A DNA stretch of 64,000 nucleotides from Palsa-504 sp963818225 (GTDB taxonomy: Bacteria; Actinomycetota; Actinomycetes; Streptosporangiales; Streptosporangiaceae), in the NCBI GenBank assembly GCA_963818225.1, contig CAWFRO010000011.1, forward strand, positions 1,240,001 to 1,304,000. The letters run 5' to 3'. The notes beneath the pieces were generated by a model. The model saw only the letters and a program-made list of their open reading frames with translations, had not been told where the DNA came from and made no database searches. Shown in pieces: positions 25,574 through 34,028 of the stretch. Each line of letters begins with the position of its first letter. Within the stretch, counting starts at the first letter, position 1. The translations under genes were made by a program, and so were the position numbers.

Positions 25574-25610
25574 GCCGGGTCGAGCTGTCCCAGTTGAGTT
25601 AAGGAGTGGC

Positions 25611-26399
25611 GTGCGTATCGCGAGATTCGCCAAGGGCGACGGGGTCGCGTACGGCGTGGTGGAGGGATCCGGGCCGGGGGTGACGATCGCGGAGCTGTAC
25701 GGGCACCCGTTCGGGGTGGATCCGGGCGGGGTACGGCTGACCGGGAACCGGTACCCGCTGGCCGAGGTGCGGCTGCTCGCCCCGGTGCTGCCGAGCAAGG
25801 TGGTGGCCGCCGGGCGGAACTACGCGTCGCACGTGCGGGAGATGAACGGCGAGCCGCTGCCCGAGCCGGTGCTGTTCCTCAAGCCATCCACCTCCGTGAC
25901 CGGGCCGGGGGACGCGATCAAGTACCCGGTGAAGCTCACCGAACGGGTCGACTTCGAGGGCGAGCTCGCGGTCATCATCGGCCGCCTGTGCCGGGAGGTG
26001 CCCCGGGAGCGGGCCGAGGAGGTGATCTTCGGCTACGCCTGCGCCAACGACGTCACCGCCCGTGACCTGCAGGCCAGGGACGGCCAGTGGACCCGGGCCA
26101 AGGGCTTCGACACGTTCTGCCCGCTGGGCCCGTGGATGGAGACCGGGACCAACCCGGCCGACCTCGAGCTGGTCACCACCGTGAACGGAGCGGTCCGCCA
26201 GCAGGCCCGCACGTCCGAAATGCTGTGGGACGTGCCCACGCTGATCGCGTACGTCAGCCAGGTGATGACGCTGCTGCCGGGGGATGTGCTGCTCACCGGG
26301 ACACCAGCCGGGGTCGGCCCGCTGACCGACGGGGACGAAGTCTCGGTCACCATCGAGAGCATCGGGACGCTGACCAACCGGGTCATCATCGGCGACTGA
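25611..26399 (+). CDS. Fumarylacetoacetate hydrolase family protein
   Basis: A 262-residue FAH-fold hydrolase or decarboxylase. GTG 25611 follows AAGGAG with a 4-nt gap; the upstream in-frame extension from 25524 is unlikely. N-terminal subdomain (MRIARFAKGDGVAYGVVEG), then the FAH core with metal ligands in DFEGELAVIIGRLCR and ANDVTARDLQ, and KGFDTFCPLGPWM, MTLLPGDVLLTGTPAGVGPL. In actinomycetes this gene often precedes gltX; here an unrelated membrane gene follows. Substrate not predictable; hydroxy-oxo acids are typical. Confidence 0.88.
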   Translation: MRIARFAKGDGVAYGVVEGSGPGVTIAELYGHPFGVDPGGVRLTGNRYPLAEVRLLAPVLPSKVVAAGRNYASHVREMNGEPLPEPVLFLKPSTSVTGPGDAIKYPVKLTERVDFEGELAVIIGRLCREVPRERAEEVIFGYACANDVTARDLQARDGQWTRAKGFDTFCPLGPWMETGTNPADLELVTTVNGAVRQQARTSEMLWDVPTLIAYVSQVMTLLPGDVLLTGTPAGVGPLTDGDEVSVTIESIGTLTNRVIIGD

Positions 26400-26481
26400 G
26401 GCGGAGCTCAGGCCAGGAACTCCCGCGCGGGCCTCCGCTTCTCGGCCAGCCTCAGGCGAATATGGCCCTACCATTTTCCTT

Positions 26482-27294
26482 GTGACGGCGGACCCCGGGG
26501 CAGGCGGTGAGCCGCCGCGGCGCGGCGCACGCGGCCGTCGCGCGGCCGCGCTGGCCGCCTTGGCGCTGGGCCTGGCCGGCTTGGCCATCTCCGCCGCCGG
26601 GCTGGTCACCCAGGTCCTTCCGCGCGAGTTCACCCGCGGCCAGCAGCAGCAGATCGAGTCCTGGGAGATCGCCAGCCGGTGGCAGGAACTGAGCGCCGGG
26701 CAGATTTTCCCGGCCAAGGTCGGCTACCAGCTGTCCGCCACCGTACTTGAGGACACTACGCCGCTGGGCCTGGACGCGATGCGAATCAGCATCGCGCCGC
26801 AGTCCGGCTGCGGCGCGGGCGTCACCACCGCGGCCGCCGCCGCGGTGCTGCGCCGCGACGGGTGCGAGGCGGTCCTGCGCGCCACCTACGCGGATTCCAC
26901 CGGGAGTTACGTCATGACCGTCGGCGTGGCCGTACTGCCCAGCGCCGCGGCGGCGGCCAAGGCCCGGCAGAGCCTGTCCCAGGCCCGGCTGACGTCCGCA
27001 CCAGACGCCGGGCCGGCCGCGCTGGCGGCCGGCATCCTGATGATCCGGTACCACGGCAACGACGCGGCGAGGTACGACTACAGCCGCCAGCTGTCGGGGA
27101 GCATCGCCGACGGCCCGTACCTGGTCATGTACGCGGCCGGGTACGCGGACAGCCGGCCGCGCGTGCCGCTGACGCAGGACCGGTACTCCGACGCGGAGAT
27201 GACCAGCCTGGCCGAGGGCGTCGCTCAGTCGGTGCTGGACACGCTGGCGGCCGAGCCCGCCAGCCCGCATTGCCCCGGTACACCCGGATGCTGA
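26482..27294 (+). CDS. Membrane-anchored extracytoplasmic protein, upstream of mycosin
   Basis: A 270-residue protein with an Arg-rich N-terminus and one membrane helix (AALAALALGLAGLAISAAGLV) and a mostly extracytoplasmic remainder. Cys residues lie at GCGAG and DGCEAV, with a C-terminal CPGTPGC. Its stop overlaps the ATG of the mycosin gene by 7 bp, so the two are translationally coupled and probably act together. No family recognised. Confidence 0.65.
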   Translation: MTADPGAGGEPPRRGARGRRAAALAALALGLAGLAISAAGLVTQVLPREFTRGQQQQIESWEIASRWQELSAGQIFPAKVGYQLSATVLEDTTPLGLDAMRISIAPQSGCGAGVTTAAAAAVLRRDGCEAVLRATYADSTGSYVMTVGVAVLPSAAAAAKARQSLSQARLTSAPDAGPAALAAGILMIRYHGNDAARYDYSRQLSGSIADGPYLVMYAAGYADSRPRVPLTQDRYSDAEMTSLAEGVAQSVLDTLAAEPASPHCPGTPGC

Positions 27295-28517
27295 TACCCC
27301 GCCGGCCGGGGCGCCGGGGCGGCGCCATCGTGGCCATGCTCGGCTGCGCCGCGGTCCTGGCCCTGGCGCCCGGCACCGCGGCCGCTGCCGACACCATCCG
27401 GACCGACCAGCAATGGGTGCTGAACATGATGGACGTGCCCGCCGCCTGGTCGCTGACCCAGGGCGCCGGGGTCACCGTCGCGGTGATCGACAGCGGGGTG
27501 TATCCCGACGTCAGCGATCTGGCCGGCTCGGTCACCGGCGGCCCGGACTACACCGGCGTCAGCACCGGGCGGGGCAACCCCGACTGGGGCGTGCACGGCA
27601 CCTGGATGGCGTCGCTGATCGCCGGCCACGGCCACGGTCCCGGCGACGACAGCGGGGTCATGGGCGTCGCCCCTCAGTCGAGAATCTTGTCCGTCCGGGT
27701 CATCCCGGACCGCGCCGACCCGCACTACAGCCGGTACGCCAGCGAGCAGGAACCCGCCATCCAGCGGTCGCTGGCCAGCGGCATCGACTACGCGGTGGGG
27801 CACGGGGCCGAGGTGATCAGCATGTCGATCGGCTACAGCGCGCCGAACGGCGCGGTCAGGCAGGCGCTGCAGCAGGCCTACGACCACGGCGTGGTCGTGA
27901 TCGCCTCGGCCGGGAATTCCGGCGCCCCGGCGGGGACCAGCGACAAGAGCCCTCAGGCGCCGGATTCCTTCCCCGCCGACTATCCCGGCGTGATCAGCGT
28001 GGGCGCCGTCGACTCGGCCGGGGCCGTCGCCGGCTTCTCCAGCGACAACCTGTCGGTCCAGGTGGCCGCGCCGGGCGTCTCCGTGCCTGCGCAGGGCCGC
28101 GACGGCCAGTACTGGTGGGTCAGCGGCACCAGCCCGGCCTGCGCGCTGGTGGCCGGGGTCGCGGCCCTGATCAAGTCGAGATACCCGGGCCTCGCGCCCG
28201 ACCTGGTCGCCAGCGCGCTGACCTCGACCACCACGGACCGCCCGGCCGGGGGCTATGACAGCCAGGTGGGGTTCGGCATCGCCGACGCGGCCGCGGCGCT
28301 GGCCGAGGCGGGGAAGCTGGCCGGTGACCCGGCCGCCCCGGCCGGCGTCCGGGCCGCCGTCCGGTTCGGCGGCGGAGCGGGCGCCGTCGCGCCGCCGCCG
28401 GTGGGCCCGCGCGGAACCGGCCAGCTGGTCCTGTTCATCCTGCTCGCGCTCGCCTCCGTGGTCCTGATCACCGCCGCCGGCACCCGCGTGGCCATCCTGC
28501 GCCGCGGCGTCCGGTGA
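27288..28517 (+). CDS. Mycosin-like membrane-anchored subtilisin protease (S8)
   Basis: 409 residues: signal peptide, S8 protease domain and C-terminal membrane helix (LVLFILLALASVVLITAAG), the layout of type VII secretion mycosins (MycP). The catalytic triad is Asp in VAVIDSGVYPD, His in GVHGTWMASLIAGHG and Ser in GTSPACALVAG. The oxyanion Asn is in ASAGNSGAPAG. The residue after GTS is Pro rather than the usual Met/Phe. No EccB/C/D or WXG100 gene lies nearby, so the substrate is unknown. ATG 27288 overlaps the previous gene. Confidence 0.85.
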   Translation: MLIPRRPGRRGGAIVAMLGCAAVLALAPGTAAAADTIRTDQQWVLNMMDVPAAWSLTQGAGVTVAVIDSGVYPDVSDLAGSVTGGPDYTGVSTGRGNPDWGVHGTWMASLIAGHGHGPGDDSGVMGVAPQSRILSVRVIPDRADPHYSRYASEQEPAIQRSLASGIDYAVGHGAEVISMSIGYSAPNGAVRQALQQAYDHGVVVIASAGNSGAPAGTSDKSPQAPDSFPADYPGVISVGAVDSAGAVAGFSSDNLSVQVAAPGVSVPAQGRDGQYWWVSGTSPACALVAGVAALIKSRYPGLAPDLVASALTSTTTDRPAGGYDSQVGFGIADAAAALAEAGKLAGDPAAPAGVRAAVRFGGGAGAVAPPPVGPRGTGQLVLFILLALASVVLITAAGTRVAILRRGVR

Positions 28518-28849
28518 CCGTGGATCCCGGCGACCCGCCGCCGCTGGACGACTTCGCCAGCCGTGTGCTTGACGTGGTCGACTCGATCCCGCCCGGGCTG
28601 GTCATGTCGTACGGGGATATCGCCGAGTACCTCGCCGCGGGCCGGGGCCCGCGGCAGGTCGGCCGGGTCATGTCGGTCTACGGCGGCGCCGTGCCGTGGT
28701 GGCGGGTGATCCACTCCGACGGCACGCCGGCCCCCGGTCACGAAGGCCGGGCCCTGCGGCATTATCTGGCTGAGGGCACGCCGCTGCGCTCGGCCCGGCC
28801 GCCCGTCCGGGTCGACATGCGCCGCGCCCGGTGGCCCGGCCGGCCGTAA
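28514..28849 (+). CDS. Alkyltransferase-like (ATL) protein, MGMT family
   Basis: 111 residues covering only the DNA-binding domain of O6-alkylguanine transferase. The active-site PCHRV is replaced by PWWRV (AVPWWRVIHSDG), so it cannot accept alkyl groups; ATL proteins instead bind O6-alkylguanine and flag it for nucleotide excision repair. GTG 28514 overlaps the mycosin stop. It lies next to adnA; an ATL-type gene also lies near adnAB in Mycobacterium tuberculosis (Rv3204), which supports conserved repair context. Confidence 0.85.
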   Translation: MTVDPGDPPPLDDFASRVLDVVDSIPPGLVMSYGDIAEYLAAGRGPRQVGRVMSVYGGAVPWWRVIHSDGTPAPGHEGRALRHYLAEGTPLRSARPPVRVDMRRARWPGRP

Positions 28850-28858
28850 CCAGTGAAA

Positions 28859-28880
28859 TGTCGGTAGCATCTGCTGGAAT
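28859..28880 (+). promoter_or_regulatory. RecA-NDp-type (PafBC) promoter of adnA
   Basis: TGTCGGTAG (28859-28867) then TGGAAT (28875-28880) as -10. It matches the LexA-independent mycobacterial damage promoter pattern (TTGTCRGTG-N8-TANNNT) recognised via PafBC. The start codon is 6-9 nt after the -10, so the mRNA should be leaderless. The same element is at 34001. Confidence 0.7.
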
Positions 28881-28888
28881 CGAGGGTG

Positions 28889-31800
28889 ATGGAACAAGCC
28901 CACGCGCCCGCGTACCGCCTGATCCGCCGTCCTGCGCCGGCGGCGCCGGCGCCGCGCCTGGATCAGGCGCAGCAGGCTGTGGTGGACCACGCCGGCGGTC
29001 CGCTGCTGGTGCTGGCCGGCCCCGGGACCGGCAAGACGACCACGATCGTGGCCGCGGTGGCGGACCGGATCGAGCGTCGCGGCCTGGACCCCGAGCGCGT
29101 ACTGGTGCTCACCTTCAGCCGCAAGGCCGCGGCCGAGCTCCGCGAGCGCATCACCGCGCGGCTGCGCCGGACCACCCGCGAGCCGCTGGCCATGACCTTC
29201 CACAGCTATGCCTACGCGCTGGCCCGCCGGGAGTTCGTCCTCGCCGGGGATGAGCCGCCCAGGCTGCTGTCCGCGCCTGAGCAGCTGCTCGAGGTGCGTC
29301 GCATGCTGCGCGGCGAGGCGCAGGACGGCGGGGCCCGCTGGCCTGAGGCGCTGCGGCCGGCGCTGGCCACCCGGGGATACGCCGAGGAGGTCCGGGACCT
29401 GCTGCTGCGGGCCGCGGAGCGGGGCCTGGACGGCCGCGGGCTGAGCCAGCTCGGCAAGCTGCGCGGCCGCGAGGACTGGGTGGCGGCCGGAGCGTTCCTG
29501 GACCGGTACGCCGCCCGCTTCGACCTCGCGCCGGTCCCGGCCTACGACTACGCGGAGATCGTGCGCATCGCCGCCGCCCTGCTCAGCCGCGAGGAGATCA
29601 GGCAGCGGGAGCGCGCGGCGTACGACGTGGTGTTCGTCGATGAGTACCAGGACAGTGACCCGGCGCAGGAGTCGCTGCTGCTCGCGCTGGCCGGCGACGG
29701 CCGCGAGCTGATCGCGGTCGGCGACCCCGATCAGTCCATTTACGAGTTCCGCGGCGCCGACGTACGCGCGCTGGCTGAGTTTCCCGAGCGGTTCCGCACC
29801 GCGGCCGGCCAGCCCGCGCCGGTCATCCCGCTGGGCACCTGCCGCCGCAGCGGCGCGGTCCTGCTGGCCGCGTCACGCCGGGTGGCCCGGCGGCTGCCCC
29901 GCGGCTCGGTCGGCCACCGGGACCTGATCGCCGGGAACCCCGAGCCGGGCGAAGTCCGCATCCTGATCGCGGACAGCTCCACCACCGAAGCGGCCCTGGC
30001 CGCCGACACGCTGCGCCGCGCTCATCTGGCCGGCGGAGTGCCCTGGTCCGCCATGGCGGTCCTGGTCCGGTCCGCGGCGCGGCAGGTGCCGCTGCTGCGC
30101 CGCGCGCTGACCGCGGCCGGCATCCCGGTCGCGGTGGCCGGTGACGAGCTGCCGCTGGCCGACGAGCCGGGGACCCGGCCGCTGCTCCTGCTGCTGCGCT
30201 GCGCCCTGCAGCCCGCCGTGCTCGATGACCAGACCGCGGCCGAGCTGCTGTGCGGCCCGCTCGGCGGCACCGACGCCCTCGGCCTGCGCCGGCTGCGCCG
30301 GTCCCTCGGCCTGCTGGCCGAGGCGGCCGGGCGACCCGGGCCGGGGCGGCGACCTGCTGGCCCCGGCCCTGCTCGACCCGCGGGACCTGGCCGCGCTGCC
30401 GGACAGCGTGGCGGGCCCCGCCCGGCACGTCGCCCGGCTGCTGGCGGTGGCCAAGACGGCGATCAGGGCCGGCGGCAGCGCCGAGGACGTGCTGTGGGCC
30501 ATCTGGGACGCCTCCGGGCTCGCGCCGCGCTGGCAGCAGGCCGCGGCGGCCGGGGGCGCGGCCGGCGCGGCCGCGGACCGGGACCTGGACGCCGTGCTCG
30601 CCCTGTTCGACCAGGCCGCGCACTTCGCCGATACCATGCCGCCGGGCGCGCCGGCCCTGTTCGCGGACAGCCTGGCCGGGCAGGAGATCGTCGGCGACAC
30701 GCTGGCCGAGCGGGCCGTCCGCGACGACTGCGTGCGGCTGCTCACCGCGCACCGGTCCAAGGGCCTGGAGTGGGATGTGGTGGTGGTCGCGGGCGTCCAG
30801 GAGGAAACCTGGCCCGACCTGCGGCTGCGCGGGTCAGTGCTCGGCGCGGGGGAGGTAGCCGAGGCCCTCTACCGCGCCCGTGCCGGGGCGGGCCTGCCGG
30901 GCCGGGCGCCCGGTGGCGACCCGGCCGCTGACGTGGACGCCGCGATGCTGGCCGCCAAGCTGCTGGCCGAGGAGCGCCGGCTGTTCTACGTGGCGGTCAC
31001 CCGGGCCCGCCGCCTGCTGGTGGTCACCGCGGCGGGCGGGGAGGATACCGGCCTGCGGCCGTCCCGGTTCCTGACCGAGCTGGCCGGCGACGACGTGCCG
31101 ATCGAGCGGGTCGGCGGCGGCCACGGGGCGCACCGCTGGCTGTCCATGCCCGCGCTGGTCGCCGATCTCCGCCGGGCCGCCGCCGACGTCGGCCACCCGC
31201 TGCCGGTCCGGCAGGCCGCCGCGGCCGAGCTGGCCGTTCTGGCCGCGGCCGGAGTCCGCGCCGCCCACCCGCGAGAGTGGTACGCGCTGACCGAGCTGTC
31301 TGACGCGAGCGCGATCGTGGCCAGCGGCGAGGCGGTCCGGCTGTCCCCGTCACAGGTGGAGTCGTTCACCCGCTGCGGCCTGCGCTGGCTGCTCGAGGCG
31401 GCCGTCGGCGCCGGGCAGTCCGATGTCCTGCGCCACCTGGGCACGGTCATTCACGCCGCGGCCGTGCTGGCCGCCTCCGGCGCGACCGAGCAGGAGGTGG
31501 CGGACCGGATCGACGAGATCTGGCACCACCTGGACTTCGGCAGCACCTGGTACAACGCCAAGCAGCGGTCCCTGGCCGAGCGCATGGTCCGCAAGTTCCT
31601 CGACTGGCATGCCGCCAACCCGCGTGACCTCGTCGCGGTGGAGCAGGCCCTCAAGGTCCGGATCGGCCAGGTGGAGATCACCGGCCGGGTCGACCGGCTG
31701 GAGTCCGACGACCAGGGCCGCGCGGTGGTCGTCGACCTGAAGACCGGGGCCAGCGCGCCCCGCGAGGATGAGCTCGACCGGCATCCGCAGCTGGGCGTGT

Positions 31801-32090
31801 ACCAGCTGGCCGTGCTGATCGGCGCGTTCGAGCAGTTCGGCCTGTCTGAGCCGGGCGGCGCGGAGCTCGTCCAGGTGGGCAAGGCGGCCCTGACCGCCCG
31901 GGCCAGGGTGCAGCGGCAGGGCGCGCTGGCCGAGGACCCGGAGCCGGCCTGGGCCAAGGACCTGGTGGAGACCGTCGCGGCGGGCATGGCCGGGCCGGTC
32001 TTCCGGGCCCGGGTCAACCCCGGCTGCCGCACCTGCCCGGTCGCCTCCTGCTGCCCGGTCAACCCCGAAGGCGAGCAGGTGACGCCGTGA
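28889..32090 (+). CDS. adnA: AdnA-type UvrD-like helicase/RecB-like nuclease subunit (frame broken near 30.34 kb)
   Basis: Subunit of the actinobacterial end-resection motor-nuclease. Helicase motifs: LAGPGTGKTTT (Walker A), LTFSRKAAAEL, VFVDEYQDSDPAQ (II), VGDPDQSIYEFRGAD (III), and VRLLTAHRSKGLEWDVVVV (V) in the later frame. The C-terminal nuclease has GRVDRLESDD...VVDLKTG and a cysteine set (FTRCGLRW, GCRTCPVASCC) fitting an Fe-S cluster. Frame 2 (from 28889) is left near 30325-30350, in G/C runs, and coding continues in frame 3 to 32090, i.e. one extra base; joined length about 1067 residues. ATG 28889 has no ribosome site and looks leaderless. Subunit letter is by order and size. Confidence 0.8.
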
Positions 32091-32144
32091 CCGGTCCGGC
32101 GTGGCCGGCCGCGGGGCCGCAGGATGGCCCGGGCCGGCGGCCGG

Positions 32145-33215
32145 TCACGGTTGCGCGAACTCGATGACGACCTTGATGTCCTCCGGCGTGCGGGCCAGCG
32201 CGGCGGCGGCGTCATCCGGGCGGAGCCGCCGGGTTACCAGCTGCTCCAGCCAGGCCGGGTCGGCGGCGGCCAGCACCTTCGCGGCCCGGTAGTAGTGCCG
32301 CCGGTTGGCGTTCACCGAGCCGAAGGCGGCGATGTTCTTCAGCACGATCTCGGTGGCCAGGGCCGCGGCCGATACTTGGTCCAGCCCGGGCGCCGATACC
32401 GCGCCGGGGGCGCCCGGCGAGCTGACGCCGGTCAGGCAGAGGATGCAGCCCGGCGAGGCGATCTGCAGGGCCTGGCGGACCAGCTGGATCACGCCGGTGC
32501 ACTCCACCACGATGTCGGGACGCAGACCCAGATCGGCCAGGGCGCCGGTGTGATAGCTGGCGCCCAGCTGCCTGACCAGGGCTGGCTTCGGGCCCGAGGT
32601 GGCCCGGTCCAGGACATGAGTGTCAGCGCCGTGCTGCACGGCGATCAGGGCCGCCAGCAGCCCGATGGGCCCGGCCCCTATGACCAGGACCGTTTCCGGA
32701 TCCCAGAACGTCCGCCGGCCGATGGCGGCGATATGCTCCCACGCCTTGGCCACGACGGTCGTCGGCTCGAGCAGTACCCCGAGCGTCCCCAGGTTCTTGT
32801 CCACCCGGACCGCGTAGTCGGGCTCGATCCGCCAGCGTTCGGCCATGAAGCCGTCAGCCTGCTTGATCCCGCGCTCGGTGTAACCCCCGTTGGAGCACAT
32901 GTCCCATTCACCGACCGCGCAGTTCGGGCAGGGCGCCGGATCGGGCCGGCGGACGACGCCCACCACGTGCTCGCCGACCGTGAAGCCGCTCGGGCCCGGG
33001 TCGATGACCCGGCCCAGCGATTCGTGCCCCAGGATCAGCCGGTCCCGCCCCGGGGGCGCCCAGCCGTAGCCGCCGCCGGCGATTTCCGCGTCGGTGCCGC
33101 AGACCCCGGTGGCCAGCGCCTCGACCAGCACGGAACCCTGGCTGACGTCCGGTTCCGGTACCTCGTCCAGCCGCACCGACCCGGCCGTGCCCGGCACCAC
33201 TGTCACGGCCTTCAT
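32145..33215 (-). CDS. Zinc-dependent glucose 1-dehydrogenase-like oxidoreductase
   Basis: 356-residue medium-chain dehydrogenase of the glucose dehydrogenase type. Start MKAVTVVPG at 33215. Catalytic zinc ligand Cys in GVCGTDAEI, GHESLGRV, a cysteine pattern for structural zinc (APCPNCAVGEWDMCSNG, three Cys seen), NAD(P) fold VLVIGAGPIGLLAALIAVQHG, and EPTTVVAKAWEH typical of the glucose/galactose-active branch. It lies on the opposite strand between adnA and adnB, which are normally adjacent, and so looks inserted. Confidence 0.85.
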   Translation of the reverse strand: MKAVTVVPGTAGSVRLDEVPEPDVSQGSVLVEALATGVCGTDAEIAGGGYGWAPPGRDRLILGHESLGRVIDPGPSGFTVGEHVVGVVRRPDPAPCPNCAVGEWDMCSNGGYTERGIKQADGFMAERWRIEPDYAVRVDKNLGTLGVLLEPTTVVAKAWEHIAAIGRRTFWDPETVLVIGAGPIGLLAALIAVQHGADTHVLDRATSGPKPALVRQLGASYHTGALADLGLRPDIVVECTGVIQLVRQALQIASPGCILCLTGVSSPGAPGAVSAPGLDQVSAAALATEIVLKNIAAFGSVNANRRHYYRAAKVLAAADPAWLEQLVTRRLRPDDAAAALARTPEDIKVVIEFAQP

Positions 33216-33437
33216 CAGGTCCTCCCGCAGCCTAGGGCGGCCGGTTGCTTTCCCCAGGCCCCACACTGCCCGGCCGTCCCGGCCTCCGGTTCATCCATGG
33301 CGGGTGATTTGCCGCCAGCAGCGGCCAAGAGCCGGGCCGCGTCGAAGAGAGCTGGCGGCCCTTCAGCTTCGAGCCACGCGGCTCAGCTGAAGGGCGACAC
33401 CAGACCCGCTAGCACTGATGAGGGAACCCCGCGGCGC

Positions 33438-33842
33438 TCAGGCCAGGACCTTGGCCTTCTCGCGCTCGAACTCGTCGGCCGTGATGACCCCGCGATCGCG
33501 CAGGTCAGCGAGCTTGGCCAGCTGGTCGGCAGTGTTCCCCGAGCCCGCGGCGTCCTGGACATAGGAGCGGAACGCCTGGTCCTGCTGCTGTGCCTCCTGC
33601 TCGGCATGCTGGTGCATCTTGTCGCCGCGGGCGATCAGGTAGACCAGGACCCCGATCAGCGGGATGAACAGCACGAACAAGAACCACAGCGCCTTGGCCA
33701 CACCCGACAGGTCACGGCTGCGGAAGATATCGATGAAGACATAGATCAGGACCCAGAACCACAGGATCCACAGGAAGATCTCGAAGATCGTCCAGAACGC
33801 GCCGAGCAGCGGATACGAGTAAGAAGAAGCGGCGAGGTGCAT
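33438..33842 (-). CDS. PLDc_N/SHOCT membrane protein
   Basis: 134 residues with two membrane helices (FWTIFEIFLWILWFWVLIYVFIDIF and ALWFLFVLFIPLIGVLVYLIA) around RSRDLSGVAK, the cardiolipin-synthase N-terminal type. A charged helix and a C-terminal SHOCT motif (QLAKLADLRDRGVITADEFEREKAKVL) follow. ATG 33842 has AAGGGA 5 nt upstream on its strand; the longer upstream open frame is antisense noise over adnB. Probably an envelope-stress or housekeeping membrane protein, function unknown. Confidence 0.8.
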   Translation of the reverse strand: MHLAASSYSYPLLGAFWTIFEIFLWILWFWVLIYVFIDIFRSRDLSGVAKALWFLFVLFIPLIGVLVYLIARGDKMHQHAEQEAQQQDQAFRSYVQDAAGSGNTADQLAKLADLRDRGVITADEFEREKAKVLA

Positions 33843-34000
33843 CTTTTCCCTTATTTCTGACGAGGCTAAGATCTCTACGTCGAGATCGTGATGCATCGGC
33901 AGGCTCTCCCGCCTCACCCGGCCAGGGTGATTAGGCCAGCGTGCTATAGGACCTAGGGCTGCGGCCGCGGGACCGGCTGGGATCCCAACTGGCTCCCAAA

Positions 34001-34022
34001 TGTCGGTGGTCTCTGCTGGAAT
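34001..34022 (+). promoter_or_regulatory. RecA-NDp-type (PafBC) promoter of adnB
   Basis: TGTCGGTGG (34001-34009) and TGGAAT (34017-34022), the same element and spacing as at 28859; 22 of the 25 bases from AAATGTCGG to TGGAAT agree. The GTG start is 6 nt after the -10, so translation should be leaderless. Confidence 0.7.
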
Positions 34023-34028
34023 GCTCCT

